This document shows, piece after piece, positions 44,130 through 56,678 of a DNA stretch of 64,000 nt. The DNA is from Acorus gramineus (taxonomy: Eukaryota > Streptophyta > Magnoliopsida > Acorales > Acoraceae). The translations under genes and the position numbers were made by a program. Numbering within the stretch: the first letter of the stretch is position 1; every line of letters starts with the position of its first letter. Under the pieces are notes generated by a model, which saw only the letters and a list, made by a program, of their open reading frames with translations, was not told the DNA's origin and did no database searches. The stretch spans positions 910,810 through 974,809 of the forward strand of contig JAUJYN010000040.1 in assembly GCA_030737835.1 (NCBI GenBank), read 5' to 3'.

Positions 44130-45078
44130 CAAGGGCGGATCTGGGATTTAAAACAAGGGGGGGCCAGGGACCAAACATTATATTTGAAATAAATTTTTTT
44201 ATTACTACTATCATTTGCTCCCTTTTTTTTATCTTTAGATTCATTAACTATATATAATGCAATACTTTGATTAACCAATTTCTTCACGAATTGTATTTTG
44301 CATCATACTTGAAAAATAAACAAAAGCTCTTTCTGAATTTTAGGGGATATATTCTTAACATTTTCAGGGGCATTTTTAAAAATAAATTCATCCACTTCTT
44401 TGTTATATTATGCAAGAAGTTTTATAAATCCCAACAAAAATATTTTATTAAAGTGTATAACTCATTAATGTATCGATGCATATAAAATTAAAATTGGGGT
44501 TGAAAAATAAAAATATTACTTATACAAAAATTTGAGAATTGAAGATGAACTTAATATTTTTTAATCTCCTAATCTAATCAACAAAAATAAATCAAATCCA
44601 CCAATAGAAAATAAACACATATCAAATACAAAGAATAAAAAATTAAAATTAAACATTCAAAATATGCTTCATTAAAAAAAAATTAAAACATACAACAAAA
44701 AGTACCCGGGGGAGGGTTGAAGTTATTTTTGATGGGGTCCAAGATTTCACAACAGATATGCCAAGTTGGCACACAATTTTTTTTTTTTTTTTCTGTTTTC
44801 GACTGTGGAGAGCGGGGACTGCGGACGTGGGGTATTATGCTTTTTTTTTTTTTTTTTTTCATTTCAATGGGTTCCACTTGATGATTTTTGTTGTACAAAA
44901 CTGACAATCGATTCTTTGTTGGGCTGAGGATTTTTTTTTTTTTTTTTTTGAAATGATAGGCTGGGAATTAATTGATTTATAACAATACACAGAGTAATGC
45001 GTTACATGGAACCATTAATTGATTTACAACTGCATGGGCCACCCTTTTGAAAATCCTTGGGGGCCAGGTCCGCCCCTG
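44130..45078. mobile_element. Non-autonomous hAT element (949 bp)
   Basis: TCTACAGT at 44122-44129 recurs at 45079-45086, a perfect 8-bp duplication. The inverted ends are CAAGGGCGGATCTGG and CAGGGGCGGACCTGG (right end read on the opposite strand), typical of plant hAT elements. The interior is AT-rich with several long T runs and has no transposase. Confidence 0.88.
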
Positions 45079-45086
45079 TCTACAGT

Positions 45087-45533
45087 AATTTCAAATCGTA
45101 TGGGAGTACCGGCGTAGGTCGCAATTCTGGCTAGAGTAATTCAGTCCCAGTGGTCCAGTGGATGGTTAGGAAATCTCAACCAAATAGGAGTAATACCAAA
45201 GGAAGTCGTCGATGGGTTAAAATCGTCGTGCAATCATCGTGCTAGCATTGCAAACTGAGGAGGTGATATTTTATGACCTACGGTCCCCCTATCAGAACCA
45301 CCATCATATCCGCTCCATTGAATTTGAAAACATATATAAAATCCACTGGCGAGATCGCCCATGAAATATGATTTTTATACCGGCCAAAGCATCGCTAATC
45401 GAATATCGAGGTAATGGATTTGTATCCATGACCCTGACAATTTTCTATATAATGTGAACTTCCATCTCCAGCGATTCGCCTAGATTCAAACCTCATCAGG
45501 CGTATATACATCATTCATAGGACGACGAATAGT
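45087..45533. other. No gene seen
   Basis: Continuation of the repeat interrupted by the hAT element. Moderately GC-balanced, with no frame or domain I can assign. Confidence 0.4.
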
Positions 45534-45775
45534 TTTTTTTTTTTTAGGGTAAGTTAGCTTTGTATTGCTACACATTAATCAAGCATATACAAAAACCCAC
45601 AAAAGAAATTTATATACAAGGGTTATCTAGGAGAAACAAGGGAGTTCACAATTGTTGGGAGGGAAGGACTCGTTGAGCTGCTCAGCATCCCTAGCAAGTT
45701 GGAAAAAAACTAGTCCTTAGGAAACACCCATTGTAGGAACTTTAAAATGTACAAAAAAGAGGCCGACATTATTGA

Positions 45776-48410
45776 CACTACTATAATTTTTTACATTGGT
45801 CACAGTTGTTTTGATTATGTTTTAAAAAAAATCGTGATTGTAATAATTATAATTTTTGTGATCTTAAGAAAATATACAATCACAGTTTTTAATTAACCAT
45901 GATTGTTTAATGATTATTTGATCACAATTTTAATTTAAAGAAAAATCACATTTCATATTAAGAAAACCTAACGTGGTCCCCAAATTAAAACCTAATCGAC
46001 CTCACACCTTCCCGTCTGCCTACCCCACCTCCTCTGTCAATCTTCCCCATCCTTCGCCGTTGCCAACCTCACCTCCTCTGCTAACCCTTCACCCTCCTCC
46101 GCGTTGCTCACCCAACCTCCTATGTTGACCCCACCTCCACCGCTGTTATCGCCCTAGCTGCCGCCGTTGCTAAACCTTCCCCCCCTGTCGATGCAGCCAC
46201 TGCCGTTGCCAACCCTTCCCCCTCCGCCGATGACTCTGTAAGTCTCTCTCTCTCTCTCTCTGCCTCTCTCCCTCTCCTCCTCTTCTTATGTTTGGTGCTA
46301 CTGCTCTGGTTGCGTGTGGTTTCTTGAATGTGAAATTGATTTATGTCAACAAATAGTTTAAAACCCATGATTCAAATCTCCATCTCAACCTGTTTTGCCA
46401 TATATCGCACCATTTTTTTTTCAAATATTCTACACTTCTACCTTACTTGGGTGAATATAACACATAAAATCTTCGTATATATTATTTGTACTCTATTCCA
46501 AAGGATACATGATGACCCATTGATGCAGTATAGGGATTACACTATTCTGCTTATCTGATCAACCTTTAGGGATGCGAGATCTGCAGACTTCAATGGCGCC
46601 GTTGATTCATGAAGAATGCTAGGACAATGGGCTTCAACAAGTCTGTTGATTTCTAAAAATACTAGAAACGATGAAAATCATTGTATATGATAATCCTCCT
46701 CGGATAACAAAAATACAATGGAGAAAATAAAATTATATTATAACCAAATTTTAATTAATTATGTGATTACAAGCATATTTGTATAGCAGAAAATCCTTAA
46801 CTAACTAGGATTTTAACAAATCTATTAAATCACAAATTTATTTGACCAAATCCTAACTAAGCAAATTTAAATTTAAATTTAAATTCAAAATTTAAATTCA
46901 AATTCAAATCCTAACTAAAAAATAAAAAAAAATCACATTTGAATGGTATATAAATATTAAGTAAACCTAATTATCCAGAAAATATTTGATAAATCTAACA
47001 AATAAAACTAAAATACTAAAAAGTGCAAATCAACCATAATCCTCCATTTGGTGGTCCTCAACATTGATCAAATGATCGTGCTGCATCATTATCTCCCTTT
47101 TAAGAAAAACTTGTCTTCAAGTTTGATTGAACGATTTGGTGATGAAATCCAAGCAGTTGATGACGTGATCCACTGACATTTGATTCTATGGCTTTAAGGT
47201 CATTCAACAAATGAACTTTTGTATTCTTTCAATCTCCGATGATCGTGGGATTTTGTTTTTTTAAATCTATATTGGATTTGAATGAAATGAAATATGTGGG
47301 GATGGGTGTTTGGAAGGAAAACTTGGGTATGACGGGTTGAATGAAATTTTTTTTTCTATGAAAGGAGAGGTATATGTGGATTGATGGGGGACATACGGGT
47401 TGATTGAGTGTAATGGCGATGGATTTTTTTTTTGGATGTATTTGGAGTGAAATTGGATAAATGAGATGTAAATAGGATATAGGTTCAACAGTGGCAATGG
47501 CTCCGCAACGACAATGACGGAGGCGCACAGCGACTCTCAACAGAAGTGGTGGCTGTGTTTGACGGCAGCAGCGATGACAACTATTCGGTGGTGGCGATGG
47601 CGGCAGCGCTCAACGGCAGCGATGGCTCACAGTGGTGGTCGCAACTTTGTCTCTCATACCAATTGATGCAGCGTAGGGATTACGCTCTTTTGCTGACCCG
47701 ATCAACCTTGAGAGATGTGAGATCTGCAGGCTCCAACGATGTTATTGATATGCAAAGAATGTTAGGACGATGGGCTTCAACAAGTCTGTTAATTCCTAAT
47801 AATACCAGAAATGTTGAAAATATATGTATTTGATAATCCTCCTACGATAAAAATACAATAGAGAAAAAAAATTATATTAACCAAATCTTAATTAATTATA
47901 TGATTACAAGTCTATTTATAGAGCAGAGAATCCTTAACAAACTAAAATCTCAATAAATCTCTCAAATTACAAATTTATTTGACCAAATCCTAACTAAGCA
48001 AATTTGAATTTAAATTCAAATTCAAATCCTAACTTGAAAATAAAAAAATCATATCTGATTGGTATTTGAATATTAACTAATCTTAATTATTTAGAAAAGA
48101 TATGATAAATCTAACAAATAAAACTATAATACTAAAAAGTGCAAATCATCCATAATCCTCCATTTGGTGGTCCTCAACATATATCGAATGGCCATGATCG
48201 TGCTGCATCACCCATGAAGATGCTTTTTTAATTTCTGCATGTTGATCACAGTGTGTATTTATCACTTTTGATCACGCTTCAATTCAAAACCATGATAAAA
48301 AAAATATGATATAAACAATCACACCCTAGTAAATCACGGTTCAAAATCGAAATCAAAAGTCTTTAATCACGATTTTAAATGGGTGATCAATATAAAAAAT
48401 TGTAGTAGTG
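45776..48410. mobile_element. CACTA-like non-autonomous element, host to a nested LTR element
   Basis: The ends are inverted: CACTACTATAATTTTTTACA on the left and CACTACTACAATTTTTTATA on the right read from the opposite strand, followed by GATCAC/GGTCAC-type subterminal words repeated inside. Minus the nested element (46521-48210 plus one CCCAT copy) it is about 940 bp and has no transposase. The 3-bp flanks, TGA and AGT, do not match, so the duplication is unconfirmed. Confidence 0.72.
46521..48210 (-). mobile_element. Compact non-autonomous LTR retrotransposon (1.69 kb)
   Basis: LTRs at 46521-47088 and 47664-48210 have TGATGCAG..CTGCATCA ends and enclose only 575 bp. CCCAT at 46516-46520 recurs at 48211-48215, a perfect 5-bp duplication. 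On the minus strand a degenerate Met-tRNA primer site (TTGGTATGAGAGAC) follows the 47664-48210 LTR, and a purine tract (AAAAGGGAGATAA) precedes the other. It codes for nothing recognisable and must rely on proteins from a relative, plausibly the gypsy family whose LTR is at 17857-18572 and has the same ends. Confidence 0.9.
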
Positions 48411-49131
48411 AGTTTTGAAAAATTTGGCACCTTCAACATCCAATCTTACTTGCGCTAATTCTTTCCAAAGACAATCGGCTGGGATCAATTGCTCCCCATC
48501 TGTAGTTCTTCAAGAAGCAAGGATGTCTGCTGGCTGGTTGCTCTCCTTATGGATGTGATAGGCCTCCCAATGAGAAAGCACAGAGATCTTTTATGTTATT
48601 AACACTCCGCTTGTCGTCCATGGGGACTTGCCCTTCCCTTTCACCCAGGAGATTGCCGTGACAGAGTCCCCTTCGATCTAGAGATTCAACACTCCTCAGA
48701 GAGGGCTAGTTTTAAACCAACAGGTATACCATGTAACTCAAAGGATATTGATGGAGGCCCTGGTTACTTGGGTTGTAGCATCGCCCAAGAATTCACTTTG
48801 TGTAATTTAAATTTGCATTGCACAAAGAGATTTCACAAAGGGTGTGGTTAGTCAATGTTAGACTATACATTATTTAGCAAAAGAAGAGAACTTCAAGAGG
48901 ATTGAATCCATGAGTGCAAAAGTGACTCTTCATTTCCATTTTTATCTTCGTTATGAAGCGACAATACTATCCTCATGGGTTGCGTTTTGGATTTGGATTT
49001 CATTGGTGGTGGGGTGGCTCCTCGTTGTCTATGAGCATTGACAAGGAGCGAGGTGTGCAGGTTGGTTTACCTCATGGGGGGATATTGGACACTTTCCATT
49101 CTCAAAACTATTGAAGACCAGATTTGATAAT

Positions 49132-49980
49132 CCTGAGTGTGTGATTGCCCCCTATTTATAGAGGAGTTGGGATAGTGTTAGGGCTCTGGATTGACCCTTC
49201 TCCATCGAACGGACAAGAATTCATCAACCATTAGTCCAGAGACAAAAGATATATTCCCTGATTTGGTCAATTATGGATTGATATATATGCCCAGATTCCA
49301 TAGGGATTTGGTTGACACAGTCAATGATGACTTGATTTGGTGGTCTATTTGATATTGATGATGATTGAATGCTGATAATTATTATTTAATGCAGTATATT
49401 TAGGTGAATAAGTGAAGACATGATAGAGTAGATACTGACTTGGTCTGTTGCAGTTAGTCGGGTGAGGGTCTTCGGGTCGAACTGGTTTGGGTTAGGGCCG
49501 ATTGGGCCACCGCTGTATCGGGTAGGTCTCAAAGGGACTTGTAACCCGGCCCGTTTTGGGAGGTTCGGGTCATTGCCTTACTGGGCCGGGTTTGATGGGA
49601 TCCTCGATCTGGCCCGCCGAGGGTAACCAGAAAATTAGGGGCCCACACATAATAATAAAATTTTTGTTGTTCGGATAAAATATGAATAAGGTGAGGATAA
49701 AGATTTATAAAAAGTGAAAAAAATGATGACAGCTGATTTAATAATTGATTTATAAGAGATGATGACAATTGATTTAACAGTGAGACCACATATTCTTTTG
49801 GGTTTAATAATCTAGAATAACTTAATTGTAGACGTTGACTGCAATCCATATACCACTTTATACTGGTTAATTCTGGAATACAGATTCTTATCTATTCTAG
49901 TAATCCAAAGATCTATAATGAGGCTATTCCGATTAATTCTTACTTATTCCTGGCCTATTCTCAAATCAAACATGGGCTAA
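49132..49980. mobile_element. Unassigned insertion in the LINE
   Basis: LINE homology to the 22 kb copy is lost here. The left part has CCCCCTATTTATAGAGG (49151-49167), a promoter-like word seen in LTRs, and a GGCCCG-rich part near 49490-49620. The right part (49850-49976) has an AATAGGCC-type end like some MITEs. Two pieces may be joined; no duplication was found. Confidence 0.35.
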
Positions 49981-50192
49981 GATAATGGTGTGAAGAAGAT
50001 CAGAGGCAATACCTATCAACTCAATGATGTTTATTGATTCCAAGTGGACATGAGAAGTCTCACCTGTGATAAAGGTACCTAGTTGATCTCTCAAGAAAGC
50101 CATAACCGTCCCTTCCCATGCTGAGGGAATTGAACCATCCCAATTGATTTTGCACCACAAAGAAGGTGGAGCAGCCCAAGTGATATGTCTGT

Positions 50193-50470
50193 TGAGTATG
50201 TGAAAAACTCATTTTTTCTACAAAAACCCTAATTGAATATTTGGTCGACTTAGACATCGGAGAACAGGTCACCCCCTCCCCATTTTTGACGTTTAAGGTC
50301 TCAGAGCACCGGCGATCAACATCATCTAGTAGGACGAGAGTGGAGGAGACAGATCTTATAACCTAGATCCGGTTCATTGATTTTGTCCCCTCCAAGTTCT
50401 GTAACTTGATTTCAACCACTCCATCCACTGAGAGAAGTTCGTCAAGAAAGGTGGTTGTTGGATGTTGACC
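50193..50470. mobile_element. Fragment of a Tat-like gypsy LTR
   Basis: Inserted in the LINE. It reads TTTTTTCTACAAAAACCCTA, GTCGACTTAGACATCGGAG, then CAGGTCACCCCCTCCCC and CTCAGAGCACCGGCGATCAA, the U5-type phrasing I associate with Tat-lineage gypsy LTRs. Ends and duplication are not resolved. Confidence 0.4.
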
Positions 50471-51012
50471 CTCTAGAGGAAGTTTTCTATATTTATGTGG
50501 AATACCCTAGTTGAAATCAAGGTGTGAGGCAGTCTCTGGCTGTTGTTGGCAGAGCAGAGAATGGATGTGGAAGTCCCCTTCGTGCTAGGTAATCGGACCG
50601 TGGGAATTTTATTTAGGATGGCTAGCCATGTAATGAAGCAATGCTTAGATATTTGATAAGATTTCCACAATCAACCATGCCATTAGACTATGGTTCCACT
50701 AGGCCGTAGTATTGAGAATGCCTGAGTAGCATTTGGGCCAAACCAACAAGTCGTCCCTTGGTCCACCAAACTGGATTTCAGAGATTTTGGTCAAGAAATC
50801 AGAGTGAATATGGCCAGCATGGTGGTTTGAACCAAGAATTATTTTGCAACAACAATGAAACCATAGTCGGAGGAGAGAGACGTGAAGAAAAATGAAGCCC
50901 CTCTATGTAGCTAGTGTCTCATACTGTGTCTCTGTTTTGGTGTCTACGAGGACACTTATGGTGTGCCTTTTTTAAATGACATAGTGCTCGGAACATGCAT
51001 TAACTTGTTGCT

Positions 51013-51772
51013 TTACTACAAGAAATATGACTTTTGCCAAGGCCAATTTTCCTTTCTAAAAGTCATCATGTGGTTGGTGATTTACCAACGAAATATTTCC
51101 TTGGTAAATTCCTCGCAGAAAGGCCAACTCTAAGGCCTAGTTTAGTAAAGGAATAAATATTTAGGATAAGTTAACCTAATTTAAGAGAATAAAGGACCAT
51201 TATTTTTATCCACATTTACATTTGGTAATGCTTTTTATTATTCTCATTTTTTATGTTCTTATCCTGAAAATTGTATTTGAATCACATTGTTTAAAATATG
51301 GGATAACTTCAAAAAAAAATTAAAAATAACAATTCTACCTTTACTATTAATTCGGCATTAATATTGTTGATTTCAAAGAGTTGTTTTTGTTTTTGTTTTT
51401 TCTGAGCAAGGACAGTCATAAAAGTTGTCCCTATTTTACAAAATAGGGTTACAAATTGAGATAAAGTTTGTTTCACCTTTTACTTTGAACAAAATATCCC
51501 TATTTTTCTCTCAAAATGTGGACAATATTTTATCCATATTTTATCTATTTTTTCTTATGCCATATGGGATAACACGTGATTTAACCCAATTATTTCCTTA
51601 TCCCAACCTTTTATTCCCATGCCAAACTAGGCCTAAGTGTTTTTACTGAGTCATTAAAACTAAAACTTTATTGACAGAAATAATTGTTGGTGAAAATGCC
51701 CAATTACGAACAAATTCTTTTCTCGGTAAAAGTTCATATTTTTGGAGTAAAAAAGTCACAAAACCAACAAAG
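51013..51772. mobile_element. CACTA-type end, interrupted by a MITE
   Basis: Starts TACTACAAGAAATATGACTT (a CACTA end with its first base changed) and contains CCAACGAAATATTTCCTTGG words like those before 32920. It is split at 51134-51633 by the Tourist-like MITE and ends against the poly(A) of the large LINE. Confidence 0.55.
51134..51633. mobile_element. Tourist-like (PIF/Harbinger) MITE, 500 bp
   Basis: TAA at 51131-51133 recurs at 51634-51636. The inverted ends are GGCCTAGTTTAGTAAAGGAA and GGCCTAGTTTGGCATGGGAA (right end read on the opposite strand). A 3-bp TAA duplication with GGCC ends is typical of Tourist-like elements. No coding capacity. Confidence 0.88.
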
Positions 51773-51934
51773 TTTTTTTTTTTTGCTTGATAAATAAATT
51801 TGTATTTCCTTGCAAAATTTTCAAATGTACAAGAGTACTTTGAAGCATTAGAAGATGAGGGGGGGGGGGGGGGAGGAGAGGATTGAGAGTAGTCCAAGTG
51901 ACTCTGTTACAAAATATGGCAATGGGGACTTGGG

Positions 51935-52192
51935 GGAACACGGGGAACAGAGTTTCATCCTATGCCAAAGAGTAATTCAACTCATCCGGGTGTGCACAGA
52001 GCTGTCGGGCTCTTCTTGGATTAGAATCTTCAGAGACTCCTAATACAGAGGACGGCTGATTGTTGATTATGAGGGCCTAATTAACAACAATGAACAGAGT
52101 TCTATCCTATACCAAAGTATGGTTCAGCCCGTCCGGATTTGCACAGAGCCTTCACGATCCTCTTGGATTAGTTTCTTTAGTGACCCCCAAAA
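51935..52192 (-). repeat. Direct duplication in the LINE 3' region
   Basis: The stretch starting GAACAGAGTTTCATCCTATG (51947) recurs, diverged, from 52092 (GAACAGAGTTCTATCCTATA) through CTTCTTGGATTAG / CCTCTTGGATTAG. Spacing is about 146 bp. Confidence 0.7.
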
Positions 52193-55100
52193 ATTAGGAG
52201 TGCTGAATGTTGATTTTCCCATCGGGGACTGATGATTAGCAAGCAACTCAACTACTCTATTCCCTTCATGATATACGTGAGAGATCTTCCATTCAAGAAA
52301 AGAAGTGGTGATGCTATGCAAGGACCGAATGTCCCTCAGTGCTGTCCAAGGAATGGTACCTTTTCCACTAGCCCAGGCAATGGTTGTAGTCGAATAAGTT
52401 TCACTCCATACTTGTTGAGCCACAACATTTAGCGCCAGCTGGGTTCCCGCAACAACTCCTTTGAGTTCAAGAAGGTTAATTGAACAAGCTCGAATTCTAG
52501 TGGAAGTGGCTTGGACGTAGCCTTCATCAGTGATACAGAGCAGAGAACCAAAGCCAAATCTATCATTTGAGCAGGAGCCATCAGAGTTTGCTTGAACCAT
52601 CCCAGCAGAGGGGGAGCCCAGGTTATTGGAGATGAGAGAACTGGTTTATCCTTAAACAGAGCACCGAAGATTGTTGTAATCCGAGAAGCAAGAGGAGAGT
52701 CCAAGCTTTCCAAGACACATTTCTGGATTCTGGAATTAGTGGCTTGGATTATTCATCGAACCACAAATGGCTTTACTACACCGCTTGTCTTTGAAGATCC
52801 TTGAGTTGCGCTCTATCAAAATTGACCAGAAGGTCTGGGTGAGAAGGAATACTAGAACCGTTCTTTGCGAAGATGTTTTGGCAAGGGAAACGAACCAACT
52901 AACATGGTCCGCTGAGGTGGGAAACTGTTTTCTCCTCAGTCCCAAAGAATTCAGTAGAGCTGCTGAGACATAAGCAAAAAAAGAACAATGGATGAATAGG
53001 TGCTCAACTGATTCTCTTTCAATATTGCATAGACTGTAGGTACTAGACGGTGATAAACCACTAGATTGGAGACAAGCACGAGTGGGAAGCTTGTTCAACA
53101 TGGCCTGCCAGCAGAGAAATGAGTGCTTCTGCACTTGAATAGGATGCCAAAGGTATTGAGACCAAGAACAAGCAGGCGACTGATGCCTGAAGACATTCCA
53201 AGCTGTAGAGGTGCTGACTTGCCCTGATATGTGACCTTTTCACACCAGGATATCTGGACACCTGCCACCCACTTCAAGATTAGTGATGAGATCCCAAACA
53301 TAATCAAAAGAAGCTAGCCATATGGCTGGTTTATCCCAATTGCTATTCAAGATTAGAGAGTACACTGAAGTGGATCTAGGTGAACCCCAAAGAAAAGAAA
53401 TGGATCCATTGAAATGGTGTTTAAGACCAAAGCCTTGTAACCAAGGATCTTCCCAGAGATTGATTGAACATCCATCAAAGATGATATATATGACATCTTT
53501 TTGGATCCAATCCCAAGCCTTTATAATTCTACTCCAAGACCATGAGCAAGAAGGGGGAGGTTGAATAGTCCATATGCTTCCTTTTGAAAGATATCTCTTT
53601 TGCATCTAAAGAGACCAATTGGGAAGGTTTAAACGATGCCAGTTCCCAAAACTGAGTACCGAGGGCCGCTTCATTCCACTCAACAAGGCGTTTAAGTCCT
53701 AGACCACCCTCAAGAATCGGGGAACAGATGGTCAACCATGCAACCTGATGCTGTTTTTGGATACCCCCTTCCCCTGACCAGATGAAACTTTGCATTAATT
53801 TTTGAAGATCCTGGACAATTCTTTTTGGGAGAGCAAATCTAGAGGTCCAATAGTGGCTCTAACTGAGCACAGACTTGATGAGTTCAACTCTACCCGCTTT
53901 AGAAAGCAAGAAGCATGTCCAGGAGTGCACCTTTCTGTGGACTTTATCAATAAGGGGCAAACCCATAGAGTGTGTGAGAGCACCTGTGAAGAGAGGGACA
54001 CCAAGGTAGTGCACCGGGAGATTATGAACAGGTTTCCCCATAATTGATGAGAAATCTGAGTGCCCATCATTAGTGAAGACTTGACTTTTTTCTAGGTTGA
54101 GATGAAGTCTAGAGAACCTAGAGAAGTTCTCAAACATAGAACAGAGAGCAGAGGCTATCTCAACAGTGGCATCCGAAAAGAGAATAAGGTCATCAGCGAA
54201 GTAAAGCTGCGAGACATTGAGTCGAGAGGAAATAATTTTCCAACCCTTCCATTGGCCACTTCATTCTCAATAATAGTGGAGAAGGCCTGCATTACAATAG
54301 CAAACAACCAGTGGGGAGAAAGGATCACATTGACGAAGACCACAAGAGGAGCAGAAGAATCCTTGCGAACTTCCATTTAGTAGCACTGAAAATGAAGCAT
54401 TGATGGATCCATTGCATCCAAGTGTTCGGAAATTCCATGTTCTTCATAATAGCCATTAGGAAATCCCAACGGACACTGTCGAAGGCTTTTTTCAGATCCA
54501 CCTTAGTACAGACCTTTCCATTTGAAGACGGGATGTGGAGATAGCGAGATAGTTCATGGACCAATAGAATGCTGTGAATTATGTTGCAACCTTTAATAAA
54601 TGCAGATTGATTAGAGCTGATCAGATTAGGCAATACACTCTAGATTCGGGTGGCGAGGATCTTAGTTATTGTCTCGGAAACCACATTGCAAAGAGAAATG
54701 GGACGGAAATTCCCAAAGGAATCGGCTAGCTTGGTTTTAGGAACAAGAGCAATGAGGAGTGGTTCATCAATTTGAGTAAATGACCTGAAATAAAGGAGCA
54801 AATAGCAGCCAAAAAGTTATCTTTAATAAGAGGCCTATATACTTGGAAAAAACGGGTAGAGAAATCATCTGGCCTTGCGCTACTGAGTGGCTTGAGAGAA
54901 AAAAGGGTGGCTTTAATTTCATCATCAGAAACAACTACACAGACACCTGATCCGAAGCCGATAGAGAAGACATGGGGGGAAATTGAGGGATCGGGGTTGA
55001 ACACTATGTGTTGAGAAGAGCCTTGAAGAAATCCGCTGCATGAGTCCTGACCGTTAATGGGTCTGAAGAGAAAGAACCATCTTGAAGCTTCACAGTGTGA

Positions 55101-56226
55101 ATTGAGTTCCAGGCAATCAGAGACTTGACCATAGAGTGTAAGAAGTGAGAGTTTCGATCACCATCTAAAAGCCACAATTGATAAGCTTTTTGGCGCAAGA
55201 AGGATTCCTTCACGTGAAGAAGATCCAGGAACACCAACTTGGCTTGAGCTTCAGAGGAAATAAGAGAGGAATTAAGAGGGTCCATCAAAAGAGCATTTTG
55301 AGCAGCCTCAAGGGAAGCATGGCAAGATTGGAGTTGCTACTGAACTGGACCAAACACACAACAGTTCCATTCCTTCAAAATGGCCTTAGTGTGTTGGAGC
55401 TTTTTTACTAGAACAAACATAGAGGAACCATGGAAATCCTTCTGCCAAGCATTGTGAACCAATATCGAGAAATCGGGATGGGATTCCCACATTTGAAAGT
55501 ACTTGAATGGTCTGGGACCAGTAGGAATAGGTGGTTGAACGGTGACCAACAAAGGGCTATGGTCAGATAAACCCGTGCAGAGGACCTGAATGAAAGAGTC
55601 AGGAAAAGAGGAGGTCCATTTGAGGTTAACTAAGGCACGGTCAAGCTTACACGCTGTGCAATTATCCTGGTTATTGGACCAAGAAATAAACCAACCTACA
55701 GAACGGAGTTCATTCAAATGACAGGAATGAATACATTGGTTGAATCGAGCCACGTGCTGAGAGTGGATTGTCCTCCCACCGATCTTTACATAACAGTAAT
55801 GCAATTCATTAAAGTCACCCCCAATGATCCAGGGGGGGTTAGCAGATTGGGATGCTAAGTCTTCAAGGTCGTTCCGTAAGGACATCCTCTCAGAGGAGCT
55901 GTTAGAAGCGTACACCGCTGTGTAGAGGAGAGGAGAGCTCCCATCTACAGGTGTAGCTTTACAGAGAATGAACTGTTCAGTATATGAAATAAGCGCCAGA
56001 TCCAAGAGGTTATCTTGCCATAGAACCCATATACGGCCAGAGGAGAGGGGACAAAGCTTCTTGTACTTGGGAAGGATTTTCCATTGAACTAAGCTAGCCT
56101 TAGATGGTTGAACTTTAATTTCAATCAGACTGATGATAGGGACTGGGTGACGGACCAGAAATTGTGGACATCTAGCTACTTCTCTTTGTTGTTAAGTCCT
56201 TGCACATTCCAAAAGATGCAATCCAT
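52124..56226 (-). pseudogene. LINE ORF2: endonuclease, reverse transcriptase, RNase H
   Basis: The endonuclease begins MDCIFWNVQGLNN near 56226. Its later part (56005-55337) has PPWIIGGDFNEL and TGLSDHSPLLV, the GDFN and SDH motifs of APE-type endonucleases. The RT spans about 55288-53860, with SNQSAFIKGCNI, VDLKKAFDSVRWDFL and the catalytic FADD at 54189-54200. The zinc-binding domain (zf-RVT) near 53134-52900 reads FLCWQAMLNKLPTRACL and CNIERESVEHLFIHC. The RNase H (52600-52124) has NSDGSC, LLELKGVV and HVYHEGNRVVELLA. The protein would nick target DNA and copy its own RNA there. At least six breaks make it non-functional. Confidence 0.88.
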
Positions 56227-56678
56227 TAACAAACCAAAAAGGGGTGGAGAGCTTAAGCAAGACCTAATGGCGTTGATGACCTTGACCAGAGGGTAGGGCC
56301 TGTTTTTGTTTAGTGGATTTTGATTGCTGGGTAGCTTGCAAGGTTGCAACAAAAGGAATAGCCAAACAAGTATCAAGTCTAGTTTTCTTAGGCTTTTTCT
56401 TCCAGACTCGTTGAGTTCCCTTGGCCCCCATACTATCTTTTTTTTCAATTTTGCTGAACTAGGCTCCCCCACTACTAATTTTAATAGCGTGAATTTCCCC
56501 ACTAACCTTAGGTTTAGTGTTACAGGCTCCTGACGATACTTCAAAAATTTCAGGCACTGAATTAGACGATAGAAAAACTTCCAACTGGAGATCCACAAGA
56601 GGGTCTAGAGATTCATCTAGAGCAGGTAGGGCAAGTAGTGAGAGGTCCTCTAATTCAGTGGGGCTAATTCAGTGGGGA

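Larger units (their letters stand above)
45534..48790 (-). pseudogene. LINE 3' part (RNase H) split by a CACTA-like element
   Basis: The minus-strand 3' end with its poly(A) (T run 45534-45545) runs to 45775, is interrupted at 45776-48410, and resumes to about 48790. The right part encodes, with stops, EGDSVTAISWVKGKGKSPW, HWEAYHIHKESNQPADILA and further RNase H features of L1-type plant LINEs. It is distinct in sequence from the LINE that begins at 48795. Confidence 0.7.
48795..51012 (-). pseudogene. LINE 3' part, relative of the copy at 21462-23560
   Basis: From 48795 the sequence follows the same words as the 22.3-23.5 kb copy (GGTGTGGTTAGTCAATG, GAAGACCAGATTTGATAATCC). It is interrupted at about 49132-49980 by unrelated sequence, resumes with the RNase H region (CKINWDGSIPSAWEGTVMAF) to about 50190, is interrupted again to about 50470, and continues with the zinc-binding domain (STSILCSANNSQRLPHT) and RT tail to about 51012. 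Frameshifts and stops are frequent. Confidence 0.75.

Noticed and set aside
45149..45210. Stretch with GTGGTCCAGTGG-like word resembling a tRNA box
   Set aside because: No acceptor or anticodon stem can be built around it.
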